A stretch of DNA of 5,284 nucleotides from Chloroflexota bacterium (GTDB lineage: Bacteria; Chloroflexota; Anaerolineae; Anaerolineales; UBA4823): positions 1 to 5,284 of the forward strand of contig JAEWYL010000066.1 in assembly GCA_023395675.1 (NCBI GenBank), given 5' to 3'. Made by a program: the position numbers and the translations under genes. Below the pieces are notes generated by a model. That model saw only the letters and a list, made by a program, of their open reading frames with translations. It ran no database searches and had not been told where the DNA came from. This document shows, piece by piece, positions 1-5,276 of this stretch. How positions within the stretch are numbered: the first letter of the stretch is position 1; every line of letters starts with the position of its first letter.

Positions 1-72
1 CGGCGCCCCGCCGGCCCCACCGCGCGGCGCGCGCCGGTTTCCCCGCCGCGGACCGTAATTTCGCCGCACTAT
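1..72. other. Extremely GC-rich non-coding stretch with no gene recognised
   Basis: Almost every base of roughly the first 56 positions is G or C, including the 10-bp palindrome GGCGCGCGCC at 26-35. CCGGC at 11-15 and GCCGG at 33-37 can pair around it. A short AT-containing patch (GTAATTT, about 55-61) follows, and then the first palindromic repeat begins. The order CCGCGG, AT-rich patch, GGGCACGGC loosely recalls the linker of the right-hand array, so this may be a decayed linker; that is inference. I see no start site or protein motif here. Confidence 0.4.
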
Positions 73-125
73 GGGCACGGCTGCGTTATTTCCGGTGAAG
101 AACCGCTGTGATCACCGCCGTGCCC
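73..125 (-). repeat. Palindromic repeat unit L1 (GGGCACGGC / GCCGTGCCC arms)
   Basis: A 53-bp unit is bounded by GGGCACGGC at 73-81 and its exact reverse complement GCCGTGCCC at 117-125. It can fold into a 9-bp GC-rich stem with a long apical region. Read on the minus strand it begins GGGGCACGGCGGTGA and continues with CAGCG. This resembles the type I core of the right-hand array (GGGGCACGGCGGTGAATCCAGCG at 4939-4961), so this copy lies in the opposite orientation to those. The 12-mer TATGGGCACGGC at 70-81 recurs exactly at 4778-4789. Interpretation as a REP- or MITE-like element is inference. Confidence 0.75.
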
Positions 126-171
126 CAACCCGAAATCGCGACAAGCTGCGCCGCCTGGCGTGGAGGCGTAG

Positions 172-224
172 GGGCACGGCGATGCAGATCATGGTTTTCG
201 CCCCGACCGCGCCCGGCCTTGCCC
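172..224 (+). repeat. Degenerate palindromic repeat unit L2
   Basis: The left arm GGGCACGGC at 172-180 is intact. The right arm at 216-224 reads GCCTTGCCC, one mismatch from GCCGTGCCC. The resulting length is 53 bp, the same as intact members, which supports homology despite the mismatch and the diverged core. The 16-mer GCGTAGGGGCACGGCG at 166-181 recurs exactly at 4934-4949, so the copy shares flanking sequence with a right-hand unit and has the same plus orientation. It starts 99 bp after unit L1. Confidence 0.6.
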
Positions 225-259
225 ACCGCGCCGGAGGGCAGCCCCCTCCGCTCCGGATG

Positions 260-297
260 AAAAAAGGCCGGGAGGCAGCGCCTCCCGGCCTTTTTTT
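260..297 (-). terminator. Strong intrinsic terminator after the AOR gene
   Basis: A perfect 11-bp GC-rich stem (266-276 with 280-290) closes a 3-nt loop (277-279). It is flanked by A's at 260-265 and T's at 291-297, so the A/T tracts extend the pairing. Read leftward, in the direction of the two genes, the hairpin is followed by six U's, and it begins 17 nt past the AOR stop codon. The symmetry means it could also stop rightward transcripts. A second small hairpin just beyond it (CGGAGGG 232-238 with CCCTCCG 244-250) has no U-tract and is probably not a terminator. Confidence 0.93.
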
Positions 298-314
298 CTT
301 TCACTGCAAATTCA

Positions 315-2480
315 TCAGCCGCCGTGCTTCTGCACCAGCTCCACCACCTCGGGGAAGTCAATCCCCAGGCGCTTCACGGTCTCCAGAGTGGGCACGCCGT
401 TCGGGGTCCAGCCGCGGCGCTTATACACCGCGTCCACCAGCATCTCGTAGCGATCGGTACGGTACTTGCGCAGGGCCGCCACCTTCTCCGCGGTGGTCCT
501 GCCTTCCGGATCGTAGCCGGCCTCTTCCCGCAGCTCGCGGTCGTAGCGCTCCTGGCGGGACTCGTATTCTTTCTCGGTCACCGGGCCAACGGCACGGTAG
601 GGCGGGTAATCGTAGGCGCGGGTGCCGTAGCCCATGCGCAGGTTGAAGATGCGCTGGAAGTCGTAGACCTTCTCCGACTCGAGCAGGATATCGTCAATGG
701 TCACTTTCTTGCCCAGCACGCCCTCGTAAAGCCAGGTGTAGTTCTCCACGTGCTCGGGCACCTTGGCGGGCTCTTTGGCGGTCTTGTTGCTGGTGGGGAT
801 GATATCGTTCCAGGGCAGCTTGCACAGCCCGTGCAGGCTGAACCAGGTGCGGAAGACCGGGAAGTAGTAGAGCGCCTCGGCCTTGTCTTCGAAGGTGGGC
901 AGCTGCTTGTGCACCATCTCCATGAAGATCAGCCAGGCCTCGTCGTGCTGCGGGCCTTTGGAGGCCAGGGCGTAGCCGCCCTGCTGCGCCAGCGATTCTT
1001 TCGAGACGTATTCCGAGATCTCCAGGCCTTTGACCTCCATGCCGATATCCAGCAGGACCTTGGGGTCGGCCCCGTATTCGCGCGCGAAGTACTCGCGCAT
1101 GAAGCGGATTCCCTGGCCCAGGATCAGGCCGAAGCCCTCGCCGCGCGCCATCTGGTGGATAAGCTCGAGGGTGGAGTCGATGTTGCCCCAGCTCAGGTCC
1201 AGGCCTCCGGTGCGCTCGGGGTTGAGGATCCCCAGCTCCCAGCACTCCATGGCGAAGGCGATCGAGTTGCCGAGCGAGATGGTGTCAATGCCGTAGGTGT
1301 CGGCGTAGAAGCTGATCTCCAGAATGGCGTCCGGGTCGAAGATGGCGCAGTTGGAGCCGACGCCGCCCAGAGTTTCGTACTCGGGCCCGTCCACGAACAC
1401 GGCTTGGCCCTTATACGGGCCGGTCTGGAGGTGGAAGTGCGGCACGCCGTGGGCGCAGGACATGGTGCAGCCGTACCAGCAACCGTCGGGACCGGTGTGA
1501 TCGAAGCGCGCCTTCCACAGCTCGCCGACGATGTTCTTGTGGTCGGGGTGGCTGCCGTAGCGGTAGTTTTCCACCGGGAGGAGGTCAAAGCGGTCCATGA
1601 TCTCCACCAGGTAAGGCGTGCCGGTGCCGCGCATATCGTTCTGCACGGCGTCGAAATCGGTGATCTCTTTCTTGATGCGCTGCCCGGCTTTGCGCAGCAG
1701 GGCAGGGTCGGCAGGCCCGTTGGAGCTGCCGTCCATGTTGGAGTAGCGCACGACGATGCCCTTGATCTTCTTGTCGCGCAGCACGCGCCCGGCCCCGCCG
1801 CGCGCCGCCTGCTTGATGCGCACCTCTTTGCGGCGCGGGTCGTAATAGCTGATGTTGAGGCCGCACATGGCGACATGGTCGGCGGCCTGCCCGGCGCTCG
1901 CCACGGAGATGCCGCGCATGCCTTTCTCGTCCCCGCCGTACATCTCGGTGAGCTGGCGGTTCACCAGGTGCGTGTCCACCGCCTCCAGCGGCGCCGACTC
2001 GATCGTCACCCTGCCGTTATCGCCGTCGATGAAGATCACCACCTCTTCACTGGCTTTGCCCTGCACTTCCAGGGCGTCGAAGCCGGAGAACTTCAGGTAG
2101 GGCCCGAAGTAGCCCCCGGAGTTGCTGTCAATCACGGTGTGGGTGAGCGGGGAGAGGGTCACCGCGGTGCACTTGCCCGAGCCGGGGTAGGCGGTGATGC
2201 CGCCGATCGGCCCGCCGGCGAGGATCAGCTCGTTCTCGGGGTCGTTCCAGCGTGTTTCCGGCTTGACCGCGTTCCAGAGCAGCCAGAGGCCGAAACCGCG
2301 CCCGCCGGTAAAGGTGTCTTTCATCTTCTCGGTGACGGGTTTCTCCCCGATCGTGTTGGTGGACAGGTCAATATACAGGGTCCGGTTCGCATAGCCGCGG
2401 ACTACGGGGCGCAGCTCGTACTCGTACTGCGCCAGGATCTCATGCGCTTCTAAAAGTTTTTCGGGGGCAGGGTAGGTCAT
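315..2480 (-). CDS. Aldehyde:ferredoxin oxidoreductase family protein (W/Mo-pterin, 4Fe-4S)
   Basis: The 721-residue product shows the two-part AOR layout: an N-terminal pterin-binding domain (about 30-235) and a C-terminal domain (about 245-715). Visible landmarks are GGRGFG (59-64), the GPIGG...PGSGK and SGGYFGPYLKFSGFD stretches, GPEYET with E367 and E369 (matching the family's active-site Glu region), DTYGID (394-399) and H512. The 4Fe-4S ligands are probably C334, C338, C342 and C553. Known members oxidise aldehydes to carboxylic acids with ferredoxin, using tungsten or molybdenum bis-pterin, usually in the cytoplasm; the substrate here cannot be read. Oddities are C-x3-C-x3-C spacing instead of the classic C-x2-C-x3-C, and about 29 residues before the usual family start (GYANRTLYIDLS). 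The ATG start is fixed by a strong Shine-Dalgarno. It follows the peptidase gene by 35 nt and ends before a terminator. The family assignment is secure; the subfamily is not. Confidence 0.95.
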   Translation of the reverse strand: MTYPAPEKLLEAHEILAQYEYELRPVVRGYANRTLYIDLSTNTIGEKPVTEKMKDTFTGGRGFGLWLLWNAVKPETRWNDPENELILAGGPIGGITAYPGSGKCTAVTLSPLTHTVIDSNSGGYFGPYLKFSGFDALEVQGKASEEVVIFIDGDNGRVTIESAPLEAVDTHLVNRQLTEMYGGDEKGMRGISVASAGQAADHVAMCGLNISYYDPRRKEVRIKQAARGGAGRVLRDKKIKGIVVRYSNMDGSSNGPADPALLRKAGQRIKKEITDFDAVQNDMRGTGTPYLVEIMDRFDLLPVENYRYGSHPDHKNIVGELWKARFDHTGPDGCWYGCTMSCAHGVPHFHLQTGPYKGQAVFVDGPEYETLGGVGSNCAIFDPDAILEISFYADTYGIDTISLGNSIAFAMECWELGILNPERTGGLDLSWGNIDSTLELIHQMARGEGFGLILGQGIRFMREYFAREYGADPKVLLDIGMEVKGLEISEYVSKESLAQQGGYALASKGPQHDEAWLIFMEMVHKQLPTFEDKAEALYYFPVFRTWFSLHGLCKLPWNDIIPTSNKTAKEPAKVPEHVENYTWLYEGVLGKKVTIDDILLESEKVYDFQRIFNLRMGYGTRAYDYPPYRAVGPVTEKEYESRQERYDRELREEAGYDPEGRTTAEKVAALRKYRTDRYEMLVDAVYKRRGWTPNGVPTLETVKRLGIDFPEVVELVQKHGG

Positions 2481-2485
2481 ACTTT

Positions 2486-2493
2486 CTCCTTTT
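2486..2493 (-). promoter_or_regulatory. Shine-Dalgarno site of the AOR gene
   Basis: The minus strand reads AAAAGGAG, then five bases (AAAGT), then ATG. This is close to the ideal anti-16S match and spacing, and it fixes the start at 2480. It lies inside the 35-nt gap after the peptidase stop codon, a gap in which I see no terminator hairpin. That supports co-transcription with independent translation initiation. Confidence 0.85.
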
Positions 2494-2515
2494 GCTAAAC
2501 ATCCTGACGAGCGGC

Positions 2516-4525
2516 CTACAGGTGTTCTTCGAACCAGCGGAGGATGTGATTCAAGCGGGCGATGCGCCGGTCGGTGCGCCCGCCCCGGGAGAGGCCGTGA
2601 AACTCGTCCGGGAAGCGCACCATTTCGCTCTCAACCCCCATCTTTTGCAAAGCGACAAAGACCTGCTCCCCCTGTTCGATCGGGCAGCGCAGGTCGAACT
2701 CGTTATGAATCACCAGGGTCGGGGTACGGGCATTACCGATGTACTTCATCGGCGACATATCCCAGTATTGATCCAGGTTCTCGAAGGGCGGTTTATCGCC
2801 CAGCAGCTCCTGCCAGTGCCAGTTGAAGTCGGTGGAGCCCCAGAAGCTGATGAAATTGCTGACGCAGCGCTGGGTCACCGCGGCCTTGAAACGCTGCGTA
2901 TGCCCGATGATCCAGACGGTCATGTAGCCGCCGTAGCTGCCGCCGGTGACGCCCATGCGGGCGGTATCAATGTAGGGCTGCGAGGCGGTGAAATCGGTCC
3001 AGGCCATCACGTCGGCATAGTCTGCGCCGCCCCAGCTCTCCCAGATGGCCGCGGCGTGGGCCTCGCCGTAGCCCCGGCCGCCGCGCGGGTTGCAGAAATG
3101 CACCACATAGCCCTTCGAGGCCAGGTGGTAGAACTCGTGCATGAAGTAGAAGCCGTACTGGGTGAGCGGCCCGCCGTGGATCTCGAGGATGGAGGGGTAG
3201 CGTTTCTGCGGGTCGAACCCCGGCGGTTTGAGGATCCAGCCCTGGATATCGTTGCCGTCCGGCCCCTTGATCCAGTGCTCTTCGATCTCTCCCAGCTCGG
3301 TCTCCGCCAGGTAGGCGGCGTTCAGACGGGTGAGCTGCCGGGCGCTGCCCGAGGCCATATCGAGCAGGTGGAGCTGGTTGGGGTCGTCCATCTTGCCGTA
3401 GTAATAGGCCATGCGGCTCTGGTCACGGTCGAAGTTAAAGCTGCCAACTACCCCGGGGCCGTCAATGACCTTCGTCAGGTCCTCGCCCGTGCGAGAGATG
3501 GAGTAGAGCAGGGAACTGCCGTGCAGCGCCACCGGGAAATACAGCCGCGAGCCGTCCTTCGACCAGGTCGGGGGCATCTGCTCGGGCTGCACGAGGTCGT
3601 TGATGGTCCAGGAGGTGACGTGCAGGTCGTAGCGCTCGGTCAGGTTGGCGGCGGGGGCGGAGCCGTCGCAAGGGACCACCCACAGGCCTTCGTTCTTGTA
3701 CCAGAGTTTGGGCGGGGTGCTGCCCAGGTAGGCAATCCACCTGCCGTCCGGCGAGAAGGAGGGCAGGGCTTTCTCCCCCTCCGGCGCCGGGATCAGGCGC
3801 GCCTCGCCGCCCCGGGAGGGGATGACGAACAGGTCCACCTGGTTGGGGCGCAGGTCCGGCTTCTCCTGCACGTTGGAGAGGTAGGCGATCCACTGGCCGT
3901 CTGGCGACCAGGCGGGAGAGCGTTCGTCCCAGACCGCGCCGTCGGTGAGCTGGGTAGCCTCGCCGCTGCCGACCTCCACCCTCCAGATATGCCAGCGCTC
4001 TCTGGGCTGGTAGCCCGCGCCGTCCATTTTAAAGAAGGGGCGGTCGTAATGGCGGTAGACCACGCCCAGCTTCTTCTTCTGCTCGTCGTTCTGCCGTTCG
4101 AGCTCCTCGGGGTCGTGCTTGCGCGCCTGCAGCACCAGGGCGCTGCCGTCGGGCGACCAGGAGAAATCGGAGATCTGCCCGGGGAGGCTGGTCAGAGGGC
4201 GGGCTTCGCCGCCGCCGAAGGGGATCAGGTAGATCTGGGCCGGCTTCTCTTTGTCGCCCCGGTTCGAGAGGAAGGCGATCCACTGGCCGTCCGGGGACCA
4301 CAGCGGGCGGGTGTCGGACTGGTCGCCGAAGGTGAACTGCCGCGGCTGCGGGTCGGGCCCGGTGTCCACGATCCACAGGTTGGCATATTTTTTCTCGGTT
4401 TTGGGATCAATGCGCGGTTGAGAATAAATGACGTGCTTTCCATCCGGCGAGAGCCTGGCGCCGGAGATCAGCTCCAGCGTGTAGAGGTCTTCCGGACAAA
4501 CTCTACGTTTTGCAGAAGAGGCCAT
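2516..4525 (-). CDS. S9 family serine peptidase (prolyl oligopeptidase / acylaminoacyl-peptidase type)
   Basis: The 669-residue enzyme likely cleaves short peptides in the cytoplasm; no signal peptide or membrane segment is visible. The N-terminal ~390 residues form a TolB/WD40-like beta-propeller, shown by repeated SPDG motifs (LSPDGKHVIY, WSPDGQWIAFLS, WSPDGSALVL, WSPDGQWIAYLS, FSPDGRWIAYLG, then WSKDGSRLYF). In this family the propeller restricts access to small substrates. The C-terminal ~260 residues form the alpha/beta-hydrolase: EIHGGP (oxyanion region), GGSYGGYM with nucleophile S530, NEFDLRCPIEQGEQ with D611, and EFHGLSRGG with H643. The RCP..QGEQ and HG.SRGG context fits the S9C acylaminoacyl-peptidase/YuxL-like branch. 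The ATG at 4525 is preferred over an in-frame GTG at 4558, because a strong Shine-Dalgarno sits just before the ATG and would otherwise be inside the coding sequence. It is the first gene of the two-gene unit. Exact specificity is unknown. Confidence 0.95.
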   Translation of the reverse strand: MASSAKRRVCPEDLYTLELISGARLSPDGKHVIYSQPRIDPKTEKKYANLWIVDTGPDPQPRQFTFGDQSDTRPLWSPDGQWIAFLSNRGDKEKPAQIYLIPFGGGEARPLTSLPGQISDFSWSPDGSALVLQARKHDPEELERQNDEQKKKLGVVYRHYDRPFFKMDGAGYQPRERWHIWRVEVGSGEATQLTDGAVWDERSPAWSPDGQWIAYLSNVQEKPDLRPNQVDLFVIPSRGGEARLIPAPEGEKALPSFSPDGRWIAYLGSTPPKLWYKNEGLWVVPCDGSAPAANLTERYDLHVTSWTINDLVQPEQMPPTWSKDGSRLYFPVALHGSSLLYSISRTGEDLTKVIDGPGVVGSFNFDRDQSRMAYYYGKMDDPNQLHLLDMASGSARQLTRLNAAYLAETELGEIEEHWIKGPDGNDIQGWILKPPGFDPQKRYPSILEIHGGPLTQYGFYFMHEFYHLASKGYVVHFCNPRGGRGYGEAHAAAIWESWGGADYADVMAWTDFTASQPYIDTARMGVTGGSYGGYMTVWIIGHTQRFKAAVTQRCVSNFISFWGSTDFNWHWQELLGDKPPFENLDQYWDMSPMKYIGNARTPTLVIHNEFDLRCPIEQGEQVFVALQKMGVESEMVRFPDEFHGLSRGGRTDRRIARLNHILRWFEEHL

Positions 4526-4531
4526 ACGGTG

Positions 4532-4538
4532 CTCCTTT
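4532..4538 (-). promoter_or_regulatory. Shine-Dalgarno site that decides the peptidase start
   Basis: The minus strand reads AAAGGAG, six bases (CACCGT), then ATG at 4525. The alternative in-frame GTG at 4558 has no comparable purine-rich site before it, so the 11 extra N-terminal residues (MGLITIPKEHR) are most likely leader rather than protein. The same AAAGGAG core precedes the downstream AOR gene. Confidence 0.85.
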
Positions 4539-4716
4539 GGAATTGTGATCAGACCCACTATCTCACAGGTAATCTACCATGATCCTGAGCGGGCCGGGGA
4601 GGGACTAAAGTCCTGACTTCTGTATGAAAAACTCATCTTTTCTTTTCCAAATTTCATCCTCCTGTCATCTCCGGTCGCTATAATCGGGAATGAATGCATG
4701 CGGGGGCTGAAAATTC
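4539..4716 (-). other. Leader and probable promoter region of the two-gene unit
   Basis: This is the only place from which a promoter for the leftward unit could act before the repeats begin. It is AT-richer than the genes between about 4614 and 4660. On the minus strand, TTGGAA at about 4645-4650 precedes TCATAC by 17 bases. The second hexamer matches the -10 consensus poorly, so I do not claim a mapped promoter. A perfect TATAAT occurs on the plus strand at 4679-4684, but without a convincing -35 box. No open reading frame here has protein-like character. Confidence 0.4.
4602..4613. repeat. Short palindrome GGACTAAAGTCC in the peptidase leader
   Basis: Five-base arms (GGACT / AGTCC) flank a two-base centre, about 77 bp upstream of the peptidase start codon. 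It is short enough to be chance. It could be a small operator or the remnant of a palindromic repeat. Neither role is shown by the sequence alone. Confidence 0.3.
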
Positions 4717-4764
4717 GAGGCTGGCGTGCGCTCCGCCGGCGCCGGCGAGCTGCACGCCAGCCTC
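4717..4764. repeat. 48-nt nearly perfect inverted repeat (large hairpin or cruciform)
   Basis: The outer arms GAGGCTGGCGTGC (4717-4729) and GCACGCCAGCCTC (4752-4764) are perfect complements. Inside, GCTC (4730-4733) pairs with GAGC (4747-4750), and the centre is the 12-bp palindrome GCCGGCGCCGGC (4735-4746). Only C4734 and T4751 are unpaired, giving arms of about 23 bp. No U-tract follows on the plus strand. On the minus strand only a short T4 run lies a few bases beyond, so a terminator role is doubtful. It separates the operon leader from the repeat array. Its arms are not those of the array, although both contain GCACGCC/GGCGTGC-like sequence. Confidence 0.8.
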
Positions 4765-4780
4765 TGGATAAGTATAGTAT

Positions 4781-4834
4781 GGGCACGGCGGTGAATCCAG
4801 GGGAACCGGCGTGGAAACGTCCCCAGCCGTGCCC
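4781..4834 (+). repeat. Repeat unit R1, core type I
   Basis: This 54-bp unit has perfect 9-bp arms at 4781-4789 and 4826-4834. Its core, starting GGTGAATCCAG and containing CCGGCGTGGAAACGTCCCC, differs from unit R3 at only two positions. In this copy GGGG (4800-4803) could also pair with CCCC (4821-4824), adding an inner stem that R3 lacks. Confidence 0.85.
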
Positions 4835-4839
4835 GATCA

Positions 4840-4871
4840 CGCCCCGGAACTATATTTGACCGCCGCGGGCG
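4840..4871. repeat. Linker hairpin 1
   Basis: CGCCCCGG (4840-4847) can pair with CCGCGGGCG (4863-4871) in an 8-bp stem with a single bulged C at 4866. The loop is 15 nt and AT-rich. The last base of the right stem is the first base of the next unit's GGGCACGG arm, so the two hairpins compete by one base. Confidence 0.55.
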
Positions 4872-4923
4872 GGCACGGGTCGGGCGAGAACGCCTGCATC
4901 CAACGGCACGCCTCTCACAATTC
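4871..4923 (+). repeat. Degenerate repeat unit R2, probably core type II
   Basis: It begins GGGCACGGG, one base off the usual arm, directly after a linker. The interior (GGGCGAGAACGC followed by TGCATCCAACGGCAC) resembles the type II core around GGGAGGAACGC, but the right arm is lost. The end is set by analogy with the 53-bp type II units and is uncertain. The next unit starts 69 bp on instead of 89, consistent with a deletion in this copy. Confidence 0.45.
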
Positions 4924-4939
4924 CGCGTAAAACGCGTAG

Positions 4940-4993
4940 GGGCACGGCGGTGAATCCAGCGAAACCGGCGTGGAAACGTCCCCAGCCGTGCCC
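4940..4993 (+). repeat. Repeat unit R3, core type I
   Basis: This 54-bp unit has perfect arms at 4940-4948 and 4985-4993. It is identical to R1 at 52 of 54 positions. Its flank GCGTAG, with the start of the unit, forms the 16-mer shared exactly with left-hand unit L2 (166-181). Confidence 0.85.
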
Positions 4994-4998
4994 GATCA

Positions 4999-5029
4999 CG
5001 CCCCGGATTATTTATGACCGCCGCGGGCG
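4999..5029. repeat. Linker hairpin 2
   Basis: The linker stems CGCCCCGG (4999-5006) and CCGCGGGCG (5021-5029) are conserved and pair with one bulged C. The AT-rich 14-nt loop differs in sequence from the loops of the other two linkers. Confidence 0.55.
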
Positions 5030-5081
5030 GGCACGGCTGGAGGCGGGTTGGGAGGAACGCATTGAATGCACCGCCGTGCCC
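5029..5081 (+). repeat. Repeat unit R4, core type II
   Basis: This 53-bp unit has perfect arms at 5029-5037 and 5073-5081. The core starts TGGAGGCGGGTTGGGAG and carries a small inverted repeat GCATTGAATGC at 5059-5069. It matches unit R5 at 50 of 53 positions. Confidence 0.85.
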
Positions 5082-5086
5082 GATCA

Positions 5087-5118
5087 CGCCCCGGAAATTA
5101 TTCTTACCGCCGCGGGCG
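5087..5118. repeat. Linker hairpin 3
   Basis: CGCCCCGG (5087-5094) pairs with CCGCGGGCG (5110-5118), again with one bulged C. The AT-rich loop at 5095-5109 has diverged in sequence while the stems are unchanged. Confidence 0.55.
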
Positions 5119-5170
5119 GGCACGGCTGGAGGCGGGTTGGGAGAAACGCATGAAATGCACCGCCGTGCCC
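5118..5170 (+). repeat. Repeat unit R5, core type II
   Basis: This 53-bp unit has perfect arms at 5118-5126 and 5162-5170. Two of its three differences from R4 fall in the centre of the small inner palindrome, which here reads GCATGAAATGC and still has four pairing bases per arm. No linker follows; the array ends here. Confidence 0.85.
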
Positions 5171-5212
5171 CTTGTATGATAAAGATGCGGTAAGATCTTT
5201 CTCGATTGGTAA

Positions 5213-5276
5213 AGGCACGGCAGATCGAGTGCCCCTAGGTCTTGAAGACCGATCCGTAGCAAGGGTCGCCGTGCCC
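5213..5276. repeat. Divergent palindromic unit R6 with nested palindromes
   Basis: The outer arms are GGCACGGC (5214-5221) and GCCGTGCC (5268-5275). The unit is about 64 bp with a core unrelated to types I and II. Inside lie GATCG (5223-5227) facing CGATC (5250-5254), and the perfect palindrome GGTCTTGAAGACC at 5238-5250. The following 8 bp reach the window edge, so whether more units follow cannot be seen. Confidence 0.6.

Larger units (their letters stand above)
4781..5170 (+). repeat. Mosaic tandem array of palindromic repeats, period about 89 bp
   Basis: Five unit starts lie at 4781, 4871, 4940, 5029 and 5118, giving steps of 90, 69, 89 and 89 bp. Each begins with GGGCACGG and four of the five end in GCCGTGCCC. 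Two core types occur in the order I, II (degenerate), I, II, II. A conserved 35-36 bp linker that starts GATCACGCCCCGG and ends CCGCGGGC follows three of the units (4835-4870, 4994-5028, 5082-5117). Open frames across the array look like low-complexity by-products of the repeats, not genes. The layout resembles REP/BIME mosaics in design, but I do not recognise the family. Confidence 0.85.

Noticed and set aside
71..646. Plus-strand frame running from the left repeats into the AOR gene
   Set aside because: It crosses a palindromic repeat, the terminator hairpin and antisense AOR sequence. The product is Arg/Pro/Ser-rich with no domain.
1455..1481. Radical-SAM-like reading of the AOR cysteine cluster
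   Set aside because: C-x3-C-x3-C differs from the radical-SAM C-x3-C-x2-C, and the surrounding protein is clearly of the AOR family.
324..2453. Long open frame antisense to the AOR gene (709 residues)
   Set aside because: It mirrors the AOR gene almost end to end. Its product is rich in G, A, V, H and L with no recognisable domain. It is a by-product of GC-rich codon use, while the minus-strand frame has clear AOR motifs and a Shine-Dalgarno.
2492..4582. Long open frame antisense to the peptidase gene (696 residues)
   Set aside because: It fully overlaps the S9 peptidase in antisense, with low-complexity composition and no motifs. The minus-strand protein has propeller repeats and a full catalytic triad.
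4679..4684. Plus-strand promoter at the perfect TATAAT
   Set aside because: No acceptable -35 hexamer lies 16-18 bases upstream, and no gene follows in that direction.
4665..5123. Minus-strand frame across the repeat array
   Set aside because: Its protein repeats (such as RDRARLGTFPRRF occurring twice) simply mirror the DNA repeats. There is no Shine-Dalgarno or domain.
4781..5170. CRISPR array
   Set aside because: The elements are palindromic 53-54 bp units with conserved, not unique, linkers, and no cas genes are present. The layout does not fit repeat-spacer architecture.
4781..5276. Integron attC-like sites
   Set aside because: They have comparable length and palindromic form, but no GTTRRRY-type core sites and no gene cassettes between units.
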